From: an uncultured Prevotellaceae bacterium
GTDB lineage: Bacteria; Bacteroidota; Bacteroidia; Bacteroidales; Muribaculaceae
Assembly (NCBI GenBank): GCA_937892085.1
Contig: CALAVD010000309.1
Coordinates: 1-14,256, forward strand
Direction of reading: 5' to 3'
Length of the DNA stretch: 14,256 nucleotides
The stretch's first letter is position 1. Every line of letters starts with the position of its first letter. Below, one piece after another: positions 7,125-14,256 of this stretch. The notes beneath the pieces were generated by a model. The model made no database searches, was not told the DNA's origin, and was given only the letters and a program-made list of their open reading frames with translations. Made by a program: the position numbers and the translations under genes.

Positions 7125-8140
7125 AACGCTGGCTTAACATATTGCTTGTGATTATCGCACTCTTGCCTCTCACGGCATGCCACGAGGAGGTGGAGTGGGG
7201 AAACGATCCCTACGGCAATTTCGACGCTCTGTGGACCATCCTCGATGAGCACTACTGCTTCTTTGCCTACAAGGACATCGACTGGCAAGAAGTGCGCACT
7301 AACTACCGCAGCAGGATATCTAAAGACATCACTCAACACGAGCTCTTTGAGCTGTGCAGTGAGATGCTCAAGGAGCTGCAAGACGGACATGTAAATCTCA
7401 TTTCGCCCTACGACGTGTCGCGCGACTGGATTTGGGAGCAATATCCTGAGAACTACAACGAGCGCCTCATCGACGAGCATTACCTTAACTTCAACTACCA
7501 TCACGCTTCAGGTATCAAGTATCAAATACTGACCAACAACTACGCCTACATGTACTATGGCAACTTCAGTAGCGGCATTGGCGACGGCAACCTCGATGTG
7601 ATACTCAACGACTTGGCAACGAGCGACGGACTCATCATCGACGTGCGCAACAACGGCGGTGGCTACCTCACCAACGTGGAGACACTGGTGGGACGCTTTA
7701 TCGACGAGCGCATCTATGCCGGCTCCATTCAGCACAAGACCGGCAAGGGGCATGACGATTTCTCCGAGCCGTTTGAATACTACTTCGAGCCAGCGCGGGG
7801 ACGCGTGCATTACAACAAGCCCGTTGTGGTGCTTACCAACCGCGGCTCGTTCAGTGCCACTAACAATTTCGTCTCAATCATGAAGTCGCTGCCCAACGTC
7901 ACCGTGGTGGGCGACACCACGGGAGGAGGCTGCGGTCTGCCCTTCACCAGCGAGTTGCCCAACGGATGGAGCGTGCGCTTCTCGGCAGCTCCAATCACTG
8001 GCCCCGACGGAAACCTGACAGAATTTGGTGTTGAGCCCGATGTCAAGGTCGATATGACCGAAGCCGACATGGCACATGGCAAAGACACCATCCTTGAAAA
8101 AGCTTTTGAGATACTGCAATATAAACGCATAAATAATTGA
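7121..8140 (+). CDS. S41-family (C-terminal processing / tricorn-like) peptidase lipoprotein
   Basis: This 339-residue lipoprotein has a signal sequence ending in the lipobox L-T-A-C (Cys20), so it is probably anchored to a membrane on the outer face of the cell envelope. An N-terminal helical region has the family pattern F-D-A-L-W-T-I-L-D-E-H-Y...D-I-D-W. L-Q-D-G-H-V (residues ~86-91) and L-I-I-D-V-R-N-N-G-G-G (171-181) are hallmark S41 core motifs. Ser245 in R-G-S-F-S-A-T matches the S41 nucleophile position. The following V-V-G-D-T-T-G-G-G has glycine where CtpA/Tsp proteases carry the catalytic lysine, so it is either a tricorn/IRBP-like S41 branch or an altered enzyme. No PDZ domain is evident. 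It overlaps the DUF3316 gene by 4 nt and ends 5 nt before trmO. The substrate is unknown. Confidence 0.85.
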   Translation: MKRWLNILLVIIALLPLTACHEEVEWGNDPYGNFDALWTILDEHYCFFAYKDIDWQEVRTNYRSRISKDITQHELFELCSEMLKELQDGHVNLISPYDVSRDWIWEQYPENYNERLIDEHYLNFNYHHASGIKYQILTNNYAYMYYGNFSSGIGDGNLDVILNDLATSDGLIIDVRNNGGGYLTNVETLVGRFIDERIYAGSIQHKTGKGHDDFSEPFEYYFEPARGRVHYNKPVVVLTNRGSFSATNNFVSIMKSLPNVTVVGDTTGGGCGLPFTSELPNGWSVRFSAAPITGPDGNLTEFGVEPDVKVDMTEADMAHGKDTILEKAFEILQYKRINN

Positions 8141-8145
8141 GCATT

Positions 8146-8814
8146 ATGGAAATCACCCCCATCGCCACATTCCACTCGCCATTTAAGGAGAAGTTTGGCA
8201 TTCCGCGCCAGAGTGGGATTGTGAGCGCTTTGGAGGGCAGCATAGTGCTGGAACCTCAGTTCCGTAACCCCGATTGTATCAGAGGAATTGAGGACTTTGA
8301 CTACATCTGGCTCATCTGGGGGTTCTCCGCCAACAAGCACGCCGCCACCAGCCCCACAGTGCGTCCGCCACGGTTAGGCGGCAACACGCGCGTGGGGGTC
8401 TATGCCACCCGCTCGCCCTACCGCCACAATCCTCTCGGGCTGTCGGCAGTGAGGCTCGAGCGAGTGGAGCTGAGCACCTCGCAAGGGCCAGTAATCCATG
8501 TTGCCGGAGCCGACTTGATGGACGGCACACCCATCTACGACATAAAACCCTACATTGCCTACGCCGACGCCTATCCCGAGGCTCGCTGTGGATTCGTTGA
8601 TAGCAACGCCTGGCAAGCTCTCGACATTGATATACCCGATGAAATTGCGCAACAGTTCTCGCCCAAGCAGCTCGACGCTTTGCGGCAGACTCTTGCCTTA
8701 GACCCCAGGCCACACTACCACGACGACCCCACCAAGGTCTATGGTATGCGGTTCGCTCACCACAACATCCGCTTCATCGTTGATGGAAAAAAACTGAAAG
8801 TAACAGGTTTATAG
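8146..8814 (+). CDS. trmO: tRNA (N6-threonylcarbamoyladenosine-37) methyltransferase TrmO
   Basis: This 222-residue TrmO (YaeB/TsaA family) uses SAM to methylate the t6A37 base of threonine tRNAs in the cytosol. The signature stretches are all present and match Escherichia coli TrmO closely: H-S-P-F-K-E-K-F-G-I-P-R-Q near the N-terminus, V-R-P-P-R-L-G-G-N-T-R-V-G-V, A-T-R-S-P-Y-R-H-N-P-L-G, D-G-T-P-I-Y-D-I-K-P-Y, and near the C-terminus D-P-R-P-H-Y followed by the K-V-Y-G domain. The ATG at 8146 gives the usual N-terminus. A TTG at 8137 overlapping the peptidase stop would add three residues and is less likely. The 5-nt gap suggests cotranscription with the S41 gene, although a functional tie between them is not obvious. 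Confidence 0.95.
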   Translation: MEITPIATFHSPFKEKFGIPRQSGIVSALEGSIVLEPQFRNPDCIRGIEDFDYIWLIWGFSANKHAATSPTVRPPRLGGNTRVGVYATRSPYRHNPLGLSAVRLERVELSTSQGPVIHVAGADLMDGTPIYDIKPYIAYADAYPEARCGFVDSNAWQALDIDIPDEIAQQFSPKQLDALRQTLALDPRPHYHDDPTKVYGMRFAHHNIRFIVDGKKLKVTGL

Positions 8815-8829
8815 TTCAATGTTTTTTTG

Positions 8830-8837
8830 TATTTTTG
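8830..8837 (+). promoter_or_regulatory. Probable -7 box of the restriction-modification operon
   Basis: tatttttg matches TAnnTTTG exactly and lies 17 bp upstream of the ATG at 8855, in the 40-bp gap after trmO. No good -33 TTTG is present at 19-21 bp, so the promoter may be weak or need an activator. The operon probably has its own start and is not read only through from trmO. Confidence 0.45.
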
Positions 8838-8854
8838 CAAACTATATATAACAT

Positions 8855-9859
8855 ATGCACGGCATAGACATAAAAGAAGATTATTTGCTTGGGCTTGGAA
8901 ACGGTATTCTTGACACCTTGCTCCTTGACCGCACCACAGGTGAGAATATCATCTGGGCTACAGATGACTATGCTTCTTTGGGCGAAGGATATACTTTTTT
9001 TAATCATATTACACCTGAAAAGATTACTGGCAAGAACGCAAATGTAATACAACCCCGTGTTGCCAAGAACGAGAAAGAAAAAAAACAGAGAGTAAGGAAA
9101 ATGGCGGAGGTGTTCACGCCATCATGGGTTTGCAATGACATGAACAATGGTGTTGATGAGAGATGGTTCAGACGGACTCCTGTGTTCAATGTTGCTTTTA
9201 CCGAAGGAGGAAAACATCTCTGGACTCCTACAACTGATAAAATATTGTTTCCTGAAGGCAAAACCTGGCAGGACTATGTGAGCATGGGTGTGATAGAAAT
9301 CACTTGCGGCGAGGCCCCTTTCTTGGTAAGTCGTTATGATGCCGTGACAGGAGAAGCTATCACAGAATTGAATAATCGCATAGGCTGGCTTGACAGGAAA
9401 CTTCGCATTGTCAATGAGAACACAACCACTTATGAAGAATGGATTTATTGGGCAAAGATGGCAATCAAGGGTATTCTTGGTTTTGAGTGGCAAGGGGACA
9501 ATCTATTGTTGGCACGAGAAAACATTTTAATGTCGTTCTTTGATTATCATGAGGATCGTTTTGGTGAAGAGCCTGACATTGAACATATTAAAGAGGTTTG
9601 TGATATTATATCCTGGAACATTTTTCAGATGGATGGATTAAAATTTGTGATTCCTCGAAGTTGTCATCCTGTTGTTGTTGGAACACATGATTTGATAACG
9701 GGTGAATTAATTCGTCATGAGATAGAGTGCGAAGGATGCAAAAAGGGTCTAATCCATAAGCATAACGGCATTTATGTGAAAATGATGGATTGGGATATAG
9801 GGCAACCGGTTTTTTTTCACACTTACAACGGACTCGCAAAAGTAGATAAGTTAAGATGA
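8855..9859 (+). CDS. SAM-methyltransferase-like protein without a catalytic NPPY motif (restriction 'subunit M' type)
   Basis: This 334-residue protein resembles those annotated as restriction endonuclease subunit M in gut Bacteroidetes. A-E-V-F-T-P-S-W-V (84-92) looks like motif X of N6-adenine methyltransferases. I-E-I-T-C-G-E-A-P-F-L (148-157) is a motif I-like SAM loop. G-F-E-W-Q-G-D-N-L-L-L-A-R-E-N (209-223) fits motif II, and I-S-W-N-I-F-Q-M-D-G-L (252-262) fits motif III. The D/N-P-P-Y tetrad that should follow within about 40 residues is absent; the chain goes to V-I-P-R-S-C-H-P, then a Cys-x-x-Cys pair (C292/C295) and K-H-N-G-I-Y. It is therefore probably not a stand-alone adenine methylase, but a SAM-binding, regulatory or partner subunit. 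The stop overlaps the next start (ATGA, 9856-9859), indicating coupled translation. The ATG at 8855 is the only good start. Confidence 0.75.
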   Translation: MHGIDIKEDYLLGLGNGILDTLLLDRTTGENIIWATDDYASLGEGYTFFNHITPEKITGKNANVIQPRVAKNEKEKKQRVRKMAEVFTPSWVCNDMNNGVDERWFRRTPVFNVAFTEGGKHLWTPTTDKILFPEGKTWQDYVSMGVIEITCGEAPFLVSRYDAVTGEAITELNNRIGWLDRKLRIVNENTTTYEEWIYWAKMAIKGILGFEWQGDNLLLARENILMSFFDYHEDRFGEEPDIEHIKEVCDIISWNIFQMDGLKFVIPRSCHPVVVGTHDLITGELIRHEIECEGCKKGLIHKHNGIYVKMMDWDIGQPVFFHTYNGLAKVDKLR

Positions 9860-12800
9860 ATACTGAGATTGTCGATAGCATAATCATTGGTCGTGTAGAA
9901 CCTCACATCTATGCGTTCGAGACAAACACGGTACCCAATTATCTTAAGATTGGCGACACCTATCGTCCTGTCGAGGAACGGCTGGAAGAATGGCGGCATC
10001 ACTATAAAGATTTAGTCAAACTCTATGAGCACGAGGCGAGAGTCGATGAAAAGTATTTCAGAGATTTTGAGGTGCATAGGTTTGTGATGGAAGAAAAGAA
10101 ACGCAATCGTATAACTCGCGAAGCATTTCCTGATTTACAGTATTTCTCAAATGAGTTTTTTGAAGAGGCTGTCCCTACTGACATTGATGAGGCAATTGCC
10201 GACATAACAGACAGTGCAAAGAAAAACGACGGGCGTTATAAATTTTACTCCATGCAAGATGGCCGAATAGCAGAGGAGTTTCATTACACCCGAGATGAAG
10301 CCCCATTAACTCCTCGCCCAAATCAGGCTGATGCAATCGAACGCTTTAAAAACGCAATAAAAAATAAGCGCACCCATCTGCTTATGTATGCTGTTATGCG
10401 TTTTGGCAAGAGCTTTACGGCGATGTGCTGCGCTCAAAAGATAGATGCCCACCTGGTGCTGGTAGTTTCAGCAAAAGCTGGCGTAAAAGGTGAATGGAAG
10501 AAAACTGTTGAGAAATTCAAGAATTTTGAGGAGTACCTCTATGTGTCAAGCAAAGATTTGAAGGCTAACCATAAGCTAGTATCTGATGCAAAGGAGAAAA
10601 AGCAGAAGATTGTTGTCTGTCTCACCCTGCAAGACTTAAGTAGCTCAGAGATTAAGGAACGTCACAGGCAACTGTTCAAAGAGTCTGTTGACTTGCTGAT
10701 TGTTGATGAGACCCATTTTGGCGCTCGTGCAGAACACTATGGTTCTGTGCTGACAAAGGCATCCGGTGATAAGGTTTTGGCACAGGAAAAGAAGCACAAT
10801 GAGGAGTCAATAGATGACCTGTTAGAACAGACGCAACAACTCAAGAGCAAAGTGCAATTGCACTTGTCAGGAACTCCATATCGGATATTAATGGGCAATG
10901 AGTTTACTGATGATGACATTATAAGCTATTGTCAGTTTACCGATATCATCGAGGCCAGCCAAAAGTGGGATGAAGAAAATCTTGACACCCTGGAGGAGTG
11001 GGAAAATCCCTACTTCGGTTTCCCGCAAATGGTTAGATTTGCTTTCAATCTTAATGCTTCTGCCATTAAGAAACTTGAAGAACTGAAACAAGCTGGCGTT
11101 TCTACTGCTTTTCGCGAGTTGTTCTGCCCGCTATCTATAAAAAAGGACCATAGCGGTAAACACCTTTTTTTCAAGCATGAACAGGAAGTCCTAGACTTCT
11201 TACAAGCCATTGATGGTTCAAAGGAAGACACTAATGTTATGGGATTCCTCGACAATGAACGCATCAAGCATGGAGACTTGTGTCATCATGTCGTAATGGT
11301 GTTGCCTTATCGCGCATCGTGTGACGCAATGGAAACACTCATTAAAACGCACAAAGACATTTTCAAGAACCTCTCTCAATATGTGATTTTGAACATCACT
11401 GGTGTAGAGAATGGGCGATTATTTAGCAATCTTGCAAATGTCAAGAAGAAGATTGAGGACTGTGAAGCTAAGGGCGAAAAAACTTTAACACTAACTGTCA
11501 ATCGTATGCTAACTGGTTCTACTGTGCCTCAGTGGGACACTATGCTCTATCTCAAGGAAACCGCATCGCCTCAAGAGTACGATCAGGCAATCTTCCGCTT
11601 GCAGAACCCATATGTTGTGACATATACTGACGCTGAGGGCCACATTGCCAAGCGAAATATGAAACCACAGACTCTACTTGTGGATTTTGACCCTAATCGA
11701 ATGTTCTACTTGCAGGAACAGCGTGCGCATATCTATGACATCAATACCGATGCTAACGGGAATCGGCATTTGATGGAGCGCATAGAAAAGGAGCTAAAAA
11801 TCTCGCCGGTAATTTGGCTTAACAAAGATAAACTGCAAAAAGTTACACCAAACGACATCTTGAACTTCATTCGTAAGTATTCCAGTGAGCGGAGCATACT
11901 AGATGAGGCAAAGGATGTGCCAGTTGACCTCTCGCTACTAGATATTGATGAACTGCGAGAAGAAATTATGCGTCAACAACCTATCGGAACAAGAGGCGGT
12001 TTGAAATTGAAACCGACAAAAGAGGACGGTGAAGATGATATTGACATAGATGATACTGGCGTGACACCTGTAGATGACGATAATGTCACAAACTCGAAAA
12101 CAGATAATGAAAAAAAAGATGATGACTCTTTAGGCAAACGAATTGTTACTCTATATTCTCGCTATCTTTTCTTCTCATTCCTTACGAAGAATCAGGTGTT
12201 GGCACTTCAAGACATAACGGATGTTATTGATCAGGGAGCTGACAATAAGCGAATAGCCAAGAATCTTGGCATCAGCAAGAAGATGGCTGAACTTCTCTAT
12301 AAACATTTAAATCCTAATGCTCTTCGAGAACTTGACTATAAAATACAGAATATAAATGACCTTGCCCGTGACGAAAGCAAGCAACCCTTGGAACGTGTAG
12401 AATGTGCTATGCGTCAGTTTGGCCGCTGGTCAGAATCAGAGGTGGTGACTCCTGTTGATAAAGTGGCATTGAGAATGTTGCGCCAGATTCCTCATGACAG
12501 GATTCCTGCTGATGCGAAGTTCTTAGATATAGCATCAAAAGTAGGAGAGTTTGCACACGCTATTCTGTTGGAGTTTGGCGACAACTACAAAGACAAGATT
12601 TACTCTATTCCTACCTCATCCATAGCCTACGAATTTACACGCAAGGTGTATGAGGCTCTGAATTTACCGGTAGAAAACATTGCAAGCGATTATAATTCAT
12701 ACGACCTCATTGGCGAGCATGCCGATGAGATAATAAAAAAGATAAAAACAATGGGAATAACAGTAGCGGTGGGTAACCCTCCATATCAAGACGAAGGCGG

Positions 12801-13755
12801 TTCTGGCGGCACTAATGATGCGCCAATATTCCAGAACTTTAGTAACATAGCAAAAACGCTGTCGAATCTATTTTCAACACTAATCATACCATCCAAATGG
12901 TTCACTGGTGGCAGGTCAAACCTGCTAGACTCATTCCGTAAGGAAATGCTGACCTGTGGCACTATTTCAGACATCACGGCATTCCATGATGCGAGTGAGC
13001 TGTTCCCGAATGACGTTGAGATAAAAGGCGGAGTATGCATCTACTTGAATGACTATGAGCATCAAGGGGATTGCAATTATTCTTTGGTAAAAGGTGACAC
13101 CGTTGAGACGGAACAAATGGATTTGAATGATTTAGATGTTATCATCCGTGAGCCGAAGTTGGCTAAGTTGGTTGATAAAGTAATGCGTAAAGCACGCAAA
13201 GAGAACCTTGGCGTCGTAGAATCAATAATATCTTCTGATACGCCATTTGGTATACCTACCAACCCCAAGACTAGCAAGAAAAATCCATTTGATGTGAGTG
13301 AAACACAGACAAACGAATTCAATGTCAAGTTGTTCTATTGGGATCATAACGTAAGAAAGACTGGGTACGTCCGTAAAAGGGATATTCGCAAGAATATACA
13401 GGATGTAGATGCTATCAAGGTATTTGTCCCTAAAGCTGGTGGCTCTGGCAATGACAAGATTGTACTTGGTGAGCCAATTCTTGTTGAGCCTATGTCTGTT
13501 TGTTCTCAGACATATCTTTATGCAAAGTTTGACTCCGAGAACGAAGCTAAGAATTTTATCAGTTATCTGAAGACTCGTTTTTTCCGTATATTTGTTTCTT
13601 CAATGAAGATTACTCAAGACGCAATGTCTGGCGTATATCATTTTGTTCCAATGCAGGATTTCTCTCGTCCTTGGAGTGATGAGGAATTATATAAAAAATA
13701 TGACTTGACCGAGGACGAGATAAAGTATATTGAATCAATGATTAAACCAATGTGA
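9856..13755 (+). CDS. GIY-YIG nuclease / SF2 helicase / N6-adenine methyltransferase fusion (single-chain R-M enzyme)
   Basis: This 1299-residue protein looks like a complete restriction-modification engine. Residues ~17-105 resemble a GIY-YIG nuclease of the T5orf172/MUG113 kind: I-Y-A-F, Y-L-K-I-G-D-T, Arg42, F-E-V-H (Glu72/His74) and S-N-E-F-F (98-102). A superfamily 2 helicase follows, with R-P-N-Q (154-157), Walker A M-R-F-G-K-S (181-186; Lys185), D-E-T-H (284-287), S-G-T-P (338-341), N-R-M-L-T-G-S (549-555) and Y-D-Q-A-I-F-R-L-Q (575-583). An acidic Asp-rich linker spans ~720-758. The methyltransferase has V-V-T-P (863-866), F-L-D-I-A-S-K-V-G-E-F-A (889-900) as an unusual motif I, and G-N-P-P-Y (973-977) as catalytic motif IV. 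Residues ~1000-1299 probably form the target-recognition region. The domain order resembles type ISP enzymes but with a different nuclease. The operon is clearly more AT-rich than parC and trmO, suggesting horizontal acquisition. Confidence 0.85.
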   Translation: MNTEIVDSIIIGRVEPHIYAFETNTVPNYLKIGDTYRPVEERLEEWRHHYKDLVKLYEHEARVDEKYFRDFEVHRFVMEEKKRNRITREAFPDLQYFSNEFFEEAVPTDIDEAIADITDSAKKNDGRYKFYSMQDGRIAEEFHYTRDEAPLTPRPNQADAIERFKNAIKNKRTHLLMYAVMRFGKSFTAMCCAQKIDAHLVLVVSAKAGVKGEWKKTVEKFKNFEEYLYVSSKDLKANHKLVSDAKEKKQKIVVCLTLQDLSSSEIKERHRQLFKESVDLLIVDETHFGARAEHYGSVLTKASGDKVLAQEKKHNEESIDDLLEQTQQLKSKVQLHLSGTPYRILMGNEFTDDDIISYCQFTDIIEASQKWDEENLDTLEEWENPYFGFPQMVRFAFNLNASAIKKLEELKQAGVSTAFRELFCPLSIKKDHSGKHLFFKHEQEVLDFLQAIDGSKEDTNVMGFLDNERIKHGDLCHHVVMVLPYRASCDAMETLIKTHKDIFKNLSQYVILNITGVENGRLFSNLANVKKKIEDCEAKGEKTLTLTVNRMLTGSTVPQWDTMLYLKETASPQEYDQAIFRLQNPYVVTYTDAEGHIAKRNMKPQTLLVDFDPNRMFYLQEQRAHIYDINTDANGNRHLMERIEKELKISPVIWLNKDKLQKVTPNDILNFIRKYSSERSILDEAKDVPVDLSLLDIDELREEIMRQQPIGTRGGLKLKPTKEDGEDDIDIDDTGVTPVDDDNVTNSKTDNEKKDDDSLGKRIVTLYSRYLFFSFLTKNQVLALQDITDVIDQGADNKRIAKNLGISKKMAELLYKHLNPNALRELDYKIQNINDLARDESKQPLERVECAMRQFGRWSESEVVTPVDKVALRMLRQIPHDRIPADAKFLDIASKVGEFAHAILLEFGDNYKDKIYSIPTSSIAYEFTRKVYEALNLPVENIASDYNSYDLIGEHADEIIKKIKTMGITVAVGNPPYQDEGGSGGTNDAPIFQNFSNIAKTLSNLFSTLIIPSKWFTGGRSNLLDSFRKEMLTCGTISDITAFHDASELFPNDVEIKGGVCIYLNDYEHQGDCNYSLVKGDTVETEQMDLNDLDVIIREPKLAKLVDKVMRKARKENLGVVESIISSDTPFGIPTNPKTSKKNPFDVSETQTNEFNVKLFYWDHNVRKTGYVRKRDIRKNIQDVDAIKVFVPKAGGSGNDKIVLGEPILVEPMSVCSQTYLYAKFDSENEAKNFISYLKTRFFRIFVSSMKITQDAMSGVYHFVPMQDFSRPWSDEELYKKYDLTEDEIKYIESMIKPM

Positions 13756-13841
13756 GACTTGGTAGGTCTTTCGATTTTGTGTTAGCAGATGAAGGTCAAC
13801 GACCAAATCAAAGAACTACTGATTATAAATAATAAAAACAA

Positions 13842-13850
13842 TAAAATTTG
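13842..13850 (+). promoter_or_regulatory. Possible -7 box very close to the kinase start
   Basis: taaaatttg resembles TAnnTTTG with one extra base and lies only 6 bp before the ATG at 13857. If it is used, the mRNA would be leaderless or nearly so. The rest of the 101-bp spacer after the restriction-modification gene shows no strong terminator hairpin. Confidence 0.25.
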
Positions 13851-13856
13851 CTCCCC

Positions 13857-14256
13857 ATGTTACAAATCAGATGTAAAAACAACAATGTGACAAGAGAATT
13901 TCCGGAGGGAACGTCACTTCTTGAAGTTTACAACGCATTTGCCGATGAGCTGCAGTTCAAGTACCCTGTGGTCTCGGCTAAGGTGAACAATGCCTCGCAG
14001 GGCCTCAAGTTCAGGCTCTTCCAGAACCGCGATGTGGAGTTCCTTGATGCTCGCCGTGGCTCGGGCTATCGAGCTTACGTGCGCTCGTTGTGCTTTGTGC
14101 TCTACAAGGCCACCAGCGACACCTGCCCGGGCAGCAAGCTCTTCATTGAGCACCCCATCTCGGGAGGTTACTACTGCAACCTTAGGAAAAAGAGCGGCGA
14201 ACCCGTCACCGACGACGATATCGAGAATATACGGAAGCGTATGCACGAAATCGTTG
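13857..14256 (+). CDS. Nucleoside (uridine-type) kinase, N-terminal TGS/tRNA-synthetase-like part (3' end cut by window)
   Basis: The frame from the ATG at 13857 is open to the window end (133 codons). It begins M-L-Q-I-R-C-K-N-N-N, then E-F-P-E-G-T-S-L-L-E-V-Y, a TGS-like (ubiquitin-fold) start typical of Bacteroidetes nucleoside kinases. V-V-S-A-K-V-N-N and D-V-E-F-L-D follow, then a threonyl-tRNA-synthetase second-additional-domain-like part with R-S-L-C-F-V-L-Y-K-A and I-E-H-P-I-S-G-G-Y-Y-C. Full proteins of this kind (about 550 residues) carry a phosphoribulokinase/uridine-kinase ATP-binding domain afterwards, which lies beyond the window, so the kinase assignment rests on the N-terminal part only. 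Its GC-rich codon use matches parC and trmO, not the AT-rich operon before it. That marks the right edge of the probable insertion between 13756 and 13856. Confidence 0.8.
   Translation, partial: MLQIRCKNNNVTREFPEGTSLLEVYNAFADELQFKYPVVSAKVNNASQGLKFRLFQNRDVEFLDARRGSGYRAYVRSLCFVLYKATSDTCPGSKLFIEHPISGGYYCNLRKKSGEPVTDDDIENIRKRMHEIV

Overview
The window most likely comes from a member of the Bacteroidales (Muribaculaceae- or Prevotella/Bacteroides-like). The evidence is the family content: a Bacteroidetes-type topoisomerase IV A subunit, a DUF3316 outer-membrane protein, an AAA ATPase with a DUF234 tail, and the start of a Bacteroidetes-type nucleoside kinase with a TGS-like N-terminus. Promoter-like TAnnTTTG boxes of the Bacteroidetes -7 type sit in front of several genes. 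I cannot name the genus from the sequence.

Layout from left to right. (1) Minus strand, 1-1082: the N-terminal 360 residues of a membrane phosphoethanolamine transferase-like enzyme (alkaline-phosphatase/sulfatase fold), cut by the window edge. (2) 1083-3384: an AT-rich accessory stretch. It holds small tandem repeats, a frameshifted AAA ATPase/DUF234 gene on the minus strand (1550-2996), and two nearly identical 73-74 bp hairpin-forming direct repeats (1469-1542 and 3049-3121) that bracket that gene. (3) Plus strand, 3385-6084: parC. (4) A tight plus-strand run: DUF3316 protein, S41-family lipoprotein peptidase (ATGA overlap) and trmO (5-nt gap). (5) 8855-13755: a two-gene restriction-modification-like operon (ATGA overlap), visibly more AT-rich than its neighbours. 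It has a methyltransferase-like protein lacking the NPPY catalytic motif, followed by a 1299-residue fusion of GIY-YIG-like nuclease, SF2 helicase, N6-adenine methyltransferase and a putative target-recognition region. (6) 13857 to the end: the N-terminus of a nucleoside (uridine-type) kinase.

How the parts relate. The housekeeping genes (parC, trmO, nucleoside kinase) frame two accessory insertions. The 8855-13755 operon looks like a DNA-modification/defence island placed between trmO and the kinase gene. Its two proteins have complementary, individually unusual methyltransferase motifs, so they may work as one enzyme; this is an inference. The ATPase unit between eptA-like and parC looks like a decayed mobile or cargo cassette framed by hairpin repeats. 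These two regions are the parts most worth a second look.
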